Below, in pieces: positions 30,901-38,374 of a stretch of DNA of 64,000 bases (position 1 is its first letter; every line of letters starts with the position of its first letter). The stretch covers positions 248,245 to 312,244 of the forward strand of contig JAHCIT010000001.1 of assembly GCA_026129095.1 (NCBI GenBank). The letters are read 5' to 3'. A model generated the notes under the pieces. That model ran no database searches. It was not told the DNA's origin and saw only the letters and a program-made list of their open reading frames with translations. A program made the position numbers and the translations under genes. The DNA comes from Deltaproteobacteria bacterium (lineage in GTDB: Bacteria; JAGRBM01; JAHCIT01).

Positions 30901-33900
30901 CGCTGGATGCGGATACCGACGACGACGGGATAGGTGACGGGCGGGAAGTCTATGTTACCCTGACCAGTCCTATTAATCCGGATACTGATTCAGACGGTAT
31001 CCTTGACGGCACGGAGTTGGGATTGACCGTACCGGATTTCCCGGCACACACCAGCATGGCCATATTCGTCCCGGATGCTGATCCTTCCACAGTCACAGAC
31101 CCCAAGAGCCGCGATACCGATGAGGGGGGGCGGCCTGATGGGCAGGAGGACATCAATCGCAACGGCCGGTGGGATCCAGGGGAGACCAACCCTCTCGATC
31201 CGTCTGACGACAACGACCCGATAGAAGACCCCGCCGCCGACAGTGACGGGGACGGACTGGCCGATTTTATCGAGATCGCGCTGGGGCTCGACCCCAATGA
31301 CACAGATACGGACGACGACGGCCTGCTTGATGGCGAGGAAAATGGCGGACTCAGCGTTACCGTTTATCTCCGGAATGGTACGCCCGTCACCGTCAATTCG
31401 TTCCAGGTCGGGCGGGATGTCGATATCGATGGGATCATCAACGGCAAGGACCTGGATTCCGATGGCGACGGGATCCGGGATTCGGTCGAGGCCTGTATCA
31501 GTCTTGAGGAACTCCTTTCGGACCCAGCCCGCTACGACGGCAAGGACGGCATTCGCGATACCGGTCCCGGCCAGGATGGGACCTGGTGGGACGGGAATCC
31601 GGATTTTGTTTTCGCTCCAGAGGATTGCACCAACACCCATTTTCTCCGGGCGGATACCGACGGCGGTGGCATCAGTGATGGACTCGAAGACAGCTCCCAC
31701 GACGGCGTCTGGGATGAGGGCGAAACCGACCCCCTAGACCCTGCTGACGACACCATCTTTGGCGGTGGCGTGGACAACGATGGGGACGGCTTAACTGCCA
31801 CACAAGAGGCCCTGATCGGCACCAGCGACAACGACATCGATTCGGATGATGACGGCATTTCCGACGGCGCCGAGGTGCTGATCTACCTGACCAATCCACT
31901 GTCGCCGGATACCGACGGCGACGGCATTTTCGACGGAACCGAGGTCGGCGTTACGGCACCGTTCCCATCCGTGGATGGCATACTGGGGACCGACATTTCA
32001 CGCGGCTTCTTTGTTCCCGACGAGGATCCAGACACCACTACCGATCCCCGGAACCGGGACACCGATGGCGGCGGCCGTGCGGACGGTGCAGAAGATTTCA
32101 ACCGGAACGGAAAGATTGACGATGGAGAAACCGATCCGAACAATCCTGCAGATGATGCCCTTCTGGCTGATTGCGATGGAGACGGCCTGCCGGATATTTT
32201 TGAAGAACAGCTCATTGTCACCATTGCGGCAACATACGGCATTGATCCGGCAACACTCGTAACCCTTCCACTGGATGCGGATTTCGATGATGACGGCATT
32301 CCGGACGGGCTCGAAAGTTTCCTTGATACGGACGGAGACGGATTGCCCGGCGTACTGGATCCCGATTCGGACAACGACGGGCTTCCGGACGGACTGGAAT
32401 CCGGGGTGATTTTTGGCGTTGCCCCACCTTCGCCGGTCCCCTTCGGCTGTGCGCCAGCGGCCGGGACCAACACACTTTCTCCCAATTTTATCCCGGATAT
32501 GGACCCGCTGACCAAAACTGACCGGCTGGTTGCTGATACCGATGGCGGCGGCGTGGTGGATGGCGCCGAGGACACCAACCGGAACGGGCGAGTGGATTTT
32601 GGGGAAACAGATCCTCTGAACCCACTGGATGATTTCGGTCAGGGGGATAGTGACGGAGACGGCCTGTCGGACGCATACGAGCTGGCGCACGGACTGAATC
32701 CCTTCGATGCTGATACTGACGACGACGGGATTTCAGACGGCCGGGAGGTGTTGATCCTGAATACCAATCCGGCCAACCGAGACACCGATGCCGATGGAAT
32801 CCAGGACGGCACCGAACGTGGCCTTACGGTTCCGGATTTTCCCGGCGACACGAACATGGCCATATTCGTTCCCGATGCCGATCCTTCGACCCGGACCAGC
32901 GCACGTAATCCGGATACGGATGGTGGCGGACTGTCCGATGGCCTTGAGGACCTGAACCGGAATGGGCGGCTCGATATTTTCGAGACCGACCCGCTTGACC
33001 CGCTTGATGATGGCCCCGGCGGCAACCCCAATGCTGACCGCGATGGGGATGGCCTTACGCTGGCCCAGGAGCAGACACTGGGAACCAGCGATTTCGATCG
33101 CGACAGCGATGACGACGGCATTTCCGATGGCGATGAGGTGAATATCTACGGAACCAATCCGCTGTTGTGGGATTCCGACAGTGACGGCCTTTTCGACGGA
33201 ACTGAAGTAGGTATCGTCACGCCAATTGCCGCAACGGCACAATATCTGGGTACCAATCTGATTACGGGACACTTCCGCGCTGATCTGGACCCACTGACAG
33301 TTACCGATCCACTGAATCCGGATACCGATGGCGGAGGCCGGCCCGATGGGCTCGAAGACATCAACCGCAATGGCCGCATCGACGTTGGCGAAACCGACCC
33401 CAATAACCCCGCCGATGATAACATCATAGTGATAGATCCCTCACAGGACAGCGATGGAGACGGAATCCCGGATGCCATCGAAGTCCAGTTCCGGACGAAC
33501 TATCTCAGTCCCGATTCGGACAATGATGGCATCAACGACTATATCGAGGTGGGCGCACCGGCGACGATCATTCAAGGCAATCCGCTGTACCTGAAGCCCC
33601 CTGATACCGATGGCGATGGCATAATTGATGCTTTAGACCGGGATTCTGATAATGATGGGCTATTGGACGGCGAGGAAGATCGAAACGGAAACGGTGTCGT
33701 CGATCCGGGTGAAACCGACCGGCTGAACCCTGACACCGATCGTGGCGGCGTCAGCGATGGCCAGGAAATCCGTGCAGGCACCGATCCCCTGAACCCCCGG
33801 GACGACGGTGTGCGATTACGGTCAGGCTGCACAGGCGGCTCGACTGATTACGCCCTCATCCTGTTCCTGCTCTCCATCCCGCTTGCGAGTATGATCCGCA

Positions 33901-33932
33901 AACGCCGCACGGGAGGCCCGGCCGCCGCTTGA
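27954..33932 (+). CDS. Giant secreted TSP3-repeat (calcium-binding) surface protein with C-terminal sorting-like tail
   Basis: Protein of 1992 residues, GTG start. A signal peptide (about residues 1-26, with Val-Ala-Leu-Leu-Val-Ile-Ala) is followed by a body made of dozens of Asp-x-Asp-x-Asp-Gly-x-x-Asp units, the thrombospondin type 3 calcium-binding pattern (Asp-Thr-Asp-Gly-Asp-Gly-Ile-Pro-Asp and variants). From about residue 493 to 1820 a four-module block is present twice, plus an extra copy of one module. The end is Ser-Gly-Cys-Thr-Gly-Gly, a hydrophobic segment of about 18 residues and Arg-Lys-Arg-Arg, like Cys-containing CTERM tails (MYXO-/SYNERG-type) processed by sorting proteases. 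Probably an elongated surface stalk or matrix protein stabilised by calcium. Its stop overlaps the start of the TSP3/OmpA-like gene. Confidence 0.85.
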   Translation: MKFRVSTEFLAGVALLVIATAPYVVSQIIEPEDFDGDTISDIEEGRYLPGGPRDTDGDGIPDYADLDSDNDTIADIIEAGRSDINLPPVNTDLLPQFNDNLPDYIDIDSDNDSIHDADEAWPQGTLPPALEDQHSASQLADSERNPLVPNDITPYPDGIPDVHDLDSDGDGIPDYVEAGLDINPFTLPVDTDDDGIPDFRDLDSNGDGIPDILAWDSDGDGIPNYADSDPKDGPLGDWDDDSITNAEEGAIHIRSPSGIWVLQPGGRDTDGDGTPDYRDSDSDNDGLSDKIEKGSVGLLTVPRRSRGLPWPHDYLIPDLDDDGAMDGLDAGPSQAGPEFFTEGQGRFDRDWDNDGISDGEEGLGDFNGNNTPDWMESGASLIWDSDGDGRWAWDDADSDGDGIPDSVEAGLTIPLPHGPGDIRGTILAAGNFIADACPPTFADPYNFTNPYKRDTDGGGIPDGLEDLNGNGCYEPWLGETDPNDPTDDASFNDPDNDGLDTSIEIGLGLDPFDSDTDDDGFTDGEENGLDTVGVLLRNGSSVSQAGWGPQFADIDHDGIINGKDLDADGDGIPDSLEGCFTLEHFAANPGKYYGPDGIPDTGPGQGGTWFLGNPDFHFAPPNCTRTHFLKADTDGGGISDGLEDKNRDGVINDGETDPLNRFDDLVIDQDGDGLSAQLELQLGTSDTDLDSDDDGISDADEYRIFLTNPAHPDTDGDGIYDGTELGLTLANIIPAQGEIGGTDISRGFFIPDADPTTVTNPLNSDTDGGGIPDGSEDFNRNGLYEPHLGETDPNNPFDDGTALDCDGDGLPDAGEIIVGLNAGLTLAQAEALAFDADSDDDGLIDSLESFQDTDGDGNIGILDPDSDDDGINDGVERGVTGPVPPVLSLSPGCPGVLSDYKGTNTLSANFKIDEDPLTVTNMLNPDTDGGGKPDGNEDFNRNGKVDFGETDPLNPADDGPGPNDVDGDGLSDNLEYLLYFTNPLDADTDDDGIGDGREVYVTLTSPINPDTDSDGILDGTELGLTVPDFPAHTSMAIFVPDADPSTVTDPKSRDTDEGGRPDGQEDINRNGRWDPGETNPLDPSDDNDPIEDPAADSDGDGLADFIEIALGLDPNDTDTDDDGLLDGEENGGLSVTVYLRNGTPVTVNSFQVGRDVDIDGIINGKDLDSDGDGIRDSVEACISLEELLSDPARYDGKDGIRDTGPGQDGTWWDGNPDFVFAPEDCTNTHFLRADTDGGGISDGLEDSSHDGVWDEGETDPLDPADDTIFGGGVDNDGDGLTATQEALIGTSDNDIDSDDDGISDGAEVLIYLTNPLSPDTDGDGIFDGTEVGVTAPFPSVDGILGTDISRGFFVPDEDPDTTTDPRNRDTDGGGRADGAEDFNRNGKIDDGETDPNNPADDALLADCDGDGLPDIFEEQLIVTIAATYGIDPATLVTLPLDADFDDDGIPDGLESFLDTDGDGLPGVLDPDSDNDGLPDGLESGVIFGVAPPSPVPFGCAPAAGTNTLSPNFIPDMDPLTKTDRLVADTDGGGVVDGAEDTNRNGRVDFGETDPLNPLDDFGQGDSDGDGLSDAYELAHGLNPFDADTDDDGISDGREVLILNTNPANRDTDADGIQDGTERGLTVPDFPGDTNMAIFVPDADPSTRTSARNPDTDGGGLSDGLEDLNRNGRLDIFETDPLDPLDDGPGGNPNADRDGDGLTLAQEQTLGTSDFDRDSDDDGISDGDEVNIYGTNPLLWDSDSDGLFDGTEVGIVTPIAATAQYLGTNLITGHFRADLDPLTVTDPLNPDTDGGGRPDGLEDINRNGRIDVGETDPNNPADDNIIVIDPSQDSDGDGIPDAIEVQFRTNYLSPDSDNDGINDYIEVGAPATIIQGNPLYLKPPDTDGDGIIDALDRDSDNDGLLDGEEDRNGNGVVDPGETDRLNPDTDRGGVSDGQEIRAGTDPLNPRDDGVRLRSGCTGGSTDYALILFLLSIPLASMIRKRRTGGPAAA
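29430..33420 (+). repeat. Long-period protein-coding repeat: modules A-B-C-D, A'-B'-C'-D', B''
   Basis: Within the giant gene the order of distinguishable modules is A (29430), B (29955), C (30363), D (30843), A' (31239), B' (31773), C' (32169), D' (32646) and a further B-type module (33036). Corresponding starts are 1803-1818 bases apart, about 603 codons. Shared marks include Ile-Asn-Gly-Lys-Asp-Leu with Asp-Thr-Gly-Pro-Gly-Gln (A), Leu-Gly-Thr-Ser-Asp with Asp-Ile-Ser-Arg-Gly-Phe-Phe (B), Cys-Asp-Gly-Asp-Gly-Leu-Pro-Asp (C) and Met-Ala-Ile-Phe-Val-Pro-Asp-Ala-Asp (D). DNA identity is moderate, so the duplication is old or has been under selection. Confidence 0.85.
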
Positions 33933-35788
33933 ACACGCTGTACATGCGGTCCCGGCTCGGATCGCTTCTAACGTTTGCCCTGTTACTGGTATCCCTGAAC
34001 GGAACGGCCCAACCGGCCGGCCCATCCGGTGATGCGGCCATCACGCGGCCCAGTGCCTCGACTCACGGTCTCCTGGAACTTTCCGGTCCAAAACCTCTGG
34101 AACCGTGGGAATTCAATGCCACATTATTCTTTAATCACGCCGGAAGGCCCTCGACCGAATTCCAGAATGCCGCCGGTACGCAGACCTTCCGTTACCTGGA
34201 AAGTCTCTCGACCACCCACTTTGGAGCGGCGGCCGGCCTCCCCTTTCACCTGTCGGCTGATATCACGTTTCCATACCATTTCAGCTCCAAGGGAGAGGAT
34301 ATCAACGGAGCCGCTCTTTCCGGCGGCACCCCCGGCGACATGCGGATCGGCATAAGCTGGGGAGCACAGCCTCCCGGCGAATACGAGTGGCCGGTCATGC
34401 TCCGGGCGATGGTGAGCCTCCCCACCGGAGACTCCAGCCGACTTCTGGGTGAAAAGCTGATGTTTTTTGAACCTCAGGTCATTACAGGCGGCAGCTCACG
34501 CCGCCTATGGTGGACGGCCCAAGCCGGCCTGAGGCTTCGCAAGACAAACCGCATTGGTGATTTCGAAAACGGCCAGCAGGTTACATGGGGCATAGGTGCC
34601 TATACACCCGTATACCGAATCCCCTTGGATCTTGGAGCCGAATGGACCGGCGCAGCCAATTTGTCCGGAACAACCGGGGCCAGTGGGATCACCAGCGTCG
34701 CCCGGGTACAGGCAGTTTACTGGGCCACTCTCGCTTCTTCCGTACTTGTTTATTTCGGTGGTGACCCGGGACTGAAAGGTTTTGGAGCTCCCAAATACGA
34801 GTTCGGCGCAGGTATCCGGTGGAGTTCAAACCCCCGATGGCGGGACCGGGACGGTGATGGTTTCGATGATTTCCGGGACCAGTGTCCGGACAAGGCAGAG
34901 GACTTTGACGGGTTCGAGGATCACGACGGGTGCCCGGAGCCGGACAACGACGGCGACCGGATTCCCGACACAATCGACAAATGTCCCAATGAGCCAGAGG
35001 ACTATGACGGATGGGAGGATGAAGATGGGTGTCCGGACCCGGACAACGACGGCGACGGGATTCTTGATGCCGACGACAAATGCCCCAACGACCCGGAAGA
35101 TTTCGACGGCTTCCAGGATGAAGATGGTTGCCCCGATTGGGACAATGATGGCGATGGCATCCTTGATGTGGATGACAAATGCCCCAATGAACCCGAGGAC
35201 CGCGACGGCTTTGAAGACAAGGATGGCTGTCCCGATCCCGATAATGACGGCGACGGGATTCCAGACGTGGACGATCTGTGTCCTGACGAACCCGAAGATT
35301 TCAACCGGTTTGAGGACCACGATGGGTGTCCGGAAGGCGGCAAACCATATAAGCCGAAACCTAAACCCCGTCCGCCGGTGACGTTCTTTGGCGACGAAGA
35401 CGAAACACCTGCATCCCGGCGGCCGGGATCTCCTGCACCTGTTTTTGGCACCAAACTGGTTGACTCACCCTATCAGTTTGCGCCTGGCTCGGCGGAACTG
35501 AACCGGGGCATGCGTGAACTGATGGAAGATCTCATCATTCTGCTCAAGAGCAATGCCGAGCTGGTCCTGATCGTCGAGGTCTATGCCGACCCGGTCACGC
35601 CAGTGAAAGAACGTGAAACGCTTGTCCGGCGGCGCCGGGATTCGGTTCGTGACTACCTGCTTTTCGACCGGGGAGCGGATCCCAAGCGGGTCGAAATCGT
35701 GGAGATCGCCCAGCCCCAGCTCAAGGGTGCCTCTCCCACTGGCGAGGTCCGCAATATCCAGATGTACGTAAGCCTCAGCAAGCCATAG
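33929..35788 (+). CDS. Outer-membrane barrel with TSP3 repeats and OmpA-like C-terminal domain
   Basis: Protein of 619 residues. It starts at a TTG overlapping the previous stop (TTGA), with GGGAGG 12 bases upstream; ATG at 33944 is an alternative. A signal peptide is followed by about 270 residues with alternating aromatic/hydrophobic pattern and Gly turns typical of an outer-membrane barrel. Then come five TSP3 units with paired Cys of the type Cys-Pro-x4-Glu-Asp-x-Asp-Gly-x-Glu-Asp-x-Asp-Gly-Cys-Pro. A Pro/Lys linker leads to an OmpA-like domain (Phe-Ala-Pro-Gly-Ser-Ala-Glu-Leu at about 512) that lacks the usual Asn-x2-Leu-Ser-x2-Arg-Ala motif. Likely the outer-membrane partner of the giant protein encoded just upstream. 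Confidence 0.82.
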   Translation: MNTLYMRSRLGSLLTFALLLVSLNGTAQPAGPSGDAAITRPSASTHGLLELSGPKPLEPWEFNATLFFNHAGRPSTEFQNAAGTQTFRYLESLSTTHFGAAAGLPFHLSADITFPYHFSSKGEDINGAALSGGTPGDMRIGISWGAQPPGEYEWPVMLRAMVSLPTGDSSRLLGEKLMFFEPQVITGGSSRRLWWTAQAGLRLRKTNRIGDFENGQQVTWGIGAYTPVYRIPLDLGAEWTGAANLSGTTGASGITSVARVQAVYWATLASSVLVYFGGDPGLKGFGAPKYEFGAGIRWSSNPRWRDRDGDGFDDFRDQCPDKAEDFDGFEDHDGCPEPDNDGDRIPDTIDKCPNEPEDYDGWEDEDGCPDPDNDGDGILDADDKCPNDPEDFDGFQDEDGCPDWDNDGDGILDVDDKCPNEPEDRDGFEDKDGCPDPDNDGDGIPDVDDLCPDEPEDFNRFEDHDGCPEGGKPYKPKPKPRPPVTFFGDEDETPASRRPGSPAPVFGTKLVDSPYQFAPGSAELNRGMRELMEDLIILLKSNAELVLIVEVYADPVTPVKERETLVRRRRDSVRDYLLFDRGADPKRVEIVEIAQPQLKGASPTGEVRNIQMYVSLSKP

Positions 35789-35811
35789 TTTGCATGGCCC
35801 AATCGCACCGT

Positions 35812-36285
35812 TCAGCCGACTAGGTTGTCGAATGCATCAATCACTTCGCGGGGAGCCTGGACAAGTTCGATCAGTACGCCCTCGCCACAGAGAGGCTGCT
35901 CTACGCTTCCCTTCGGATGAATAAAGCAGACGTCGAAACCGGCCGCGCCTTTGCGTATGCCTCCCGGCGTGAAGCGCATTCCCTGTCCTGAAAGCCATTC
36001 GACCGCCTTCGGCAGGTCATCCACCCAGAGGCCAATATGGTTGAGGGCGGGATCATGGACCGCAGGTTTTTTCATGGGATCCACCGGCTGCATCAGATCC
36101 ACTTCGACCTTGAACGGACCACGTCCGGCGACGGTAATATCCTCGTCGACATTTTCCTTTTCGCTGCGATAGGTCCCCGTAACCGGGAGCCCCAGCGTAT
36201 CAACCCAGAGTTTTTTCAGCCGGGCCTTGTCTGTTCCACCAACAGCGATCTGCTGCAACCCCAGAATCCGGAATGGACGTTCCAT
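35812..36285 (-). CDS. VOC (glyoxalase/lactoylglutathione lyase-like) family protein
   Basis: Protein of 157 residues. The paired beta-alpha-beta3 units of the vicinal-oxygen-chelate fold show in Gly-Leu-Gln-Gln-Ile-Ala-Val-Gly with Leu-Trp-Val-Asp-Thr-Leu-Gly-Leu and in Asn-His-Ile-Gly-Leu-Trp-Val-Asp-Asp. Possible metal ligands are His in Leu-Asn-His-Ile and Glu in Leu-Ile-Glu-Leu near the end. The ATG at 36285 is chosen because GAGG lies about 10 bases upstream, while the earlier ATG at 36306 has none. It could be a methylmalonyl-CoA epimerase-like or glyoxalase-like enzyme; substrate not assignable. Confidence 0.72.
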   Translation of the reverse strand: MERPFRILGLQQIAVGGTDKARLKKLWVDTLGLPVTGTYRSEKENVDEDITVAGRGPFKVEVDLMQPVDPMKKPAVHDPALNHIGLWVDDLPKAVEWLSGQGMRFTPGGIRKGAAGFDVCFIHPKGSVEQPLCGEGVLIELVQAPREVIDAFDNLVG

Positions 36286-36351
36286 GATTACGACTACCTC
36301 ATTCATGGGAATACCGGCCAACTACTAGCCGAGACTGTTGTTAAATTTTAG

Positions 36352-36428
36352 TGGCGGGCCCGGAGGGACTCGAACCCCCGGCCTTCTGGTTCGAAGCCAG
36401 ACGCTCTATCCAGCTGAGCTACGGGCCC
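36352..36428 (-). tRNA. tRNA-Arg (anticodon TCG), CCA encoded
   Basis: On the minus strand a full cloverleaf folds: acceptor stem GGGCCCG/CGGGCCC, D-arm GCTC...GAGC, anticodon stem TCTGG/CCAGA with loop CTTCGAA (anticodon TCG), a short variable loop, and T-arm GGGGG-TTCGAGT-CCCTC. The discriminator is G and CCA is encoded. It reads CGA (and possibly other CGN) codons. Confidence 0.95.
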
Positions 36429-36489
36429 GGAAAACACCGGCGAGTTGTAGCACGCTGGCCGCTTCCGGCAGAAATCACCCGCCAAACGG

Positions 36490-36519
36490 ACCGGCCCCGT
36501 CCATCGGGACAGGGCCGGT
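36490..36519 (-). terminator. GC-rich hairpin downstream of rpsD
   Basis: ACCGGCCC and GGGCCGGT pair around a central region that can form further pairs, about 30 bases after the rpsD stop on the minus strand. Only a short T-rich stretch follows, so it may be a weak terminator or a processing site ahead of the tRNA. Confidence 0.45.
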
Positions 36520-36549
36520 AGCACGATCATTCCCTCGACGGGGAATGGC

Positions 36550-37161
36550 TCAGCGCGAATAAAGCTCGACGATCATATGCTCCTGAACGGGAAGCGGGAT
36601 GTCTTCGCGGCGCGGCACGGCAACCAGCGAACCGCCCGGCAGCCCCTGATCAAATGCATAGTAGGCAGGCGGAGCACCGGCGTGGTTTTCCACTGTCTGC
36701 TTGACGAACTCCTTGGCCTTGGACTTGTCCTTTACCGTCACCTTGTCGCCGGGTTTCAAGGTGAAGTTGGGCTTGTCCACCTTCTTGCCGTTCACGAGCA
36801 CATGGCCGTGCAGCACAAGCTGGCGCGCAGCCGACAGGGTCGGCGCCAGATAGAGACGGTACACGGCCACATCAAGACGGCGTTCCAGAAGGGCCAGCAG
36901 GTTTTCGCCCGTGTTCCCCTTCAGGTGACTCGCCTTGATATAGGTATTGAAAAACTGGGCTTCGCGAAGGCCGTAGTAGGCCCGAAGCTTCTGCTTCTCA
37001 CGAAGCTGGAGACCGAAGTTGGAAGTCTTGCGGCGCTGCATCCTGGGCCCGTGCTGCCCCGGTGCATAGGCACGGCGCAGTGACGGACACTTGGGGCTTC
37101 CCCAGATGCAGCTTCCGAGCGTACGGCACAGACGGTGCCGCCCGGTGGCGTTCTTGGACAT
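36550..37161 (-). CDS. rpsD: 30S ribosomal protein S4
   Basis: Protein of 203 residues, normal length. Conserved marks are Tyr-Ala-Pro-Gly-Gln-His-Gly-Pro, Gln-Leu-Arg-Glu-Lys-Gln-Lys-Leu-Arg-Ala-Tyr-Tyr-Gly, Leu-Glu-Arg-Arg-Leu-Asp-Val-Ala-Val-Tyr-Arg-Leu and the S4 RNA-binding domain Ala-Arg-Gln-Leu-Val-Leu-His-Gly-His-Val-Leu-Val-Asn-Gly. The N-terminus is shortened compared with zinc-binding S4: His9, Cys12, Cys18 and Cys25 stand where four Cys are expected. The gene stands alone, not in the usual rpsM-rpsK-rpsD-rpoA operon, with a tRNA downstream and a divergent pentapeptide gene upstream. Confidence 0.95.
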   Translation of the reverse strand: MSKNATGRHRLCRTLGSCIWGSPKCPSLRRAYAPGQHGPRMQRRKTSNFGLQLREKQKLRAYYGLREAQFFNTYIKASHLKGNTGENLLALLERRLDVAVYRLYLAPTLSAARQLVLHGHVLVNGKKVDKPNFTLKPGDKVTVKDKSKAKEFVKQTVENHAGAPPAYYAFDQGLPGGSLVAVPRREDIPLPVQEHMIVELYSR

Positions 37162-37348
37162 CGTTCAAACACTCCCTTGCGCGTTGGTGAACACCGCCGG
37201 ATATCGCCTTCTTCGGACAGAAGCCGCTTCCGGGGCGGGCGGCCCCGCTTATTTTCTGCAGAATCCATCTGCCGATTGGGCCGCCGGAAGTTATGTCGGG
37301 CGCGACCATAGACAGTCGGGGGAAGGGAGTAAAGGTATCCTCACCAAA

Positions 37349-37402
37349 TCTCATTTTGGACTGTCTCAATTTGAGAATCTATCCCTATTTCTCATTTTGG
37401 GA
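37349..37402 (+). promoter_or_regulatory. Three repeated 13-base elements, candidate activator (UAS) sites
   Basis: TCTCATTTTGGAC (37349), TCTCAATTTGAGA (37364, a perfect inverted repeat) and TCTCATTTTGGGA (37390) fall in a 378-base intergenic region that holds no gene. They are centred about 101, 127 and 142 bases upstream of the start point predicted for the sigma-54-like promoter at 37471, the usual place for enhancer-binding-protein sites. Confidence 0.55.
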
Positions 37403-37470
37403 CACACTACCACACCCGCTAAAACCAGCTAACTATTTGAAATTAAAACATAAATACCGGTTTATTCGTC

Positions 37471-37486
37471 TGGCACACCCCATGCG
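37471..37486 (+). promoter_or_regulatory. Sigma-54-like promoter of the pentapeptide lipoprotein gene
   Basis: TGGCACACCCCATGCG matches the -24/-12 consensus TGGCAYRNNNNTTGCW with the essential GG and GC at correct spacing and mismatches only at two less conserved positions. Transcription would begin near 37497, about 43 bases before the ATG at 37540. Three repeated elements lie upstream at enhancer distance. Confidence 0.6.
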
Positions 37487-37539
37487 TTAGCACCACAGAA
37501 CCGGAGGGCGTCCCCGCTCCGGCAGAGGGAAAGACAACC

Positions 37540-38208
37540 ATGACACTCAGCCGCCACAAAATGAAAGCGATCTTCGGACTTACGATAGGGCTCGTCCTCG
37601 CCACTGGATGCGCCCGCCCCGTACCCCGGAGCATGGTGTCCGGCACCTGGCTGCCGCCCGCTCAGGGCCGCGAGGACTCCCGCGCCCGGGCTGCTGCCGA
37701 CGAAGCAATCGCCCGAAACCTGCCCGGCATCAACCTCTCGCGCCAGACGGTTGTTGCCGGCACCTGGCCGCAGGCCAAGGCCGTGCTCGGTGAGTTCACC
37801 TTCGCCAATATCCCAATGTCGACCTTCGACGAATCGACTCTCGTTCAGGCCCGGTTTGTCCGGACCGATTTACGGCAAAGCTCCTTTCAGAGCGCCGACC
37901 TGCGCTGGGCAAACTTTGCCCGCGCCGAACTTGAACTCGTCCGTTTCGACAACGCCAATCTCGCCAAGGCGACCCTGCGCGGAGCAAACCTCCGCCGGGC
38001 CGTGCTCTCCGGAGCTGACCTTCGGGGCGCGGATCTCCGCGGAGCTGATCTCACGGGCGCCATCCTCACCGGCACGAACCTTGGCCGGGCGGATCTTACG
38101 GGCGCCATCCTCACCGGTGCGGTGCTCCAGGACGTGAACATGTCCGGCGCCAAGATCGGTGCCCGCACGGTGGGCGAACACACAGTAATTACGACCGCGT
38201 CCCGCTAA
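37540..38208 (+). CDS. Pentapeptide-repeat lipoprotein
   Basis: Protein of 222 residues. A lipoprotein signal ends at Leu-Ala-Thr-Gly-Cys24. Residues 31-85 include an Ala/Arg-rich helix, and residues about 86-206 are tandem pentapeptides of the type Ala-Asp/Asn-Leu-x-x (for example Gly-Ala-Asp-Leu-Arg), which fold as a right-handed quadrilateral beta-helix. The repeats also show at DNA level, with GGCGCCATCCTCACCGG occurring twice. Pentapeptide proteins have diverse roles; an exported lipidated one is likely structural or binding. It lies behind a sigma-54-like promoter and is closed by a strong terminator, so it is monocistronic. Confidence 0.88.
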   Translation: MTLSRHKMKAIFGLTIGLVLATGCARPVPRSMVSGTWLPPAQGREDSRARAAADEAIARNLPGINLSRQTVVAGTWPQAKAVLGEFTFANIPMSTFDESTLVQARFVRTDLRQSSFQSADLRWANFARAELELVRFDNANLAKATLRGANLRRAVLSGADLRGADLRGADLTGAILTGTNLGRADLTGAILTGAVLQDVNMSGAKIGARTVGEHTVITTASR

Positions 38209-38238
38209 GGACGCAACAGGTCGGTGGGCAATGGGTGG

Positions 38239-38273
38239 CTCCCCGCTTCCGTGAGGAAGCGGGGAGTTTTTTT
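38239..38273 (+). terminator. Rho-independent terminator after the pentapeptide lipoprotein gene
   Basis: A perfect 12-base-pair stem (CTCCCCGCTTCC with GGAAGCGGGGAG), loop GTGA, is followed by seven T residues, 30 bases after the stop codon. Confidence 0.95.
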
Positions 38274-38308
38274 GAGCCCAGCCAGAGATCAACTTTTTCT
38301 TGCCAAAA

Positions 38309-38322
38309 TGACACGCGTGTCA
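38309..38322. promoter_or_regulatory. Perfect palindromic operator TGACACGCGTGTCA
   Basis: A 14-base perfect palindrome 53 bases before the start of the monooxygenase gene. Size and symmetry fit a TetR-family operator. A related site (11 of 14 identical) is at 48156. Confidence 0.55.
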
Positions 38323-38374
38323 GTAATCTGGACGGCGCCTGTACTCGCGGGCGTGACGATGGAGGGTTTGCGTC

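Noticed and set aside
27954-33932. Possible CRISPR or satellite array because of dense short DNA repeats
   Set aside because: The repeats are in one continuous reading frame, vary at third positions and encode TSP3 units; there are no constant repeat/spacer lengths.
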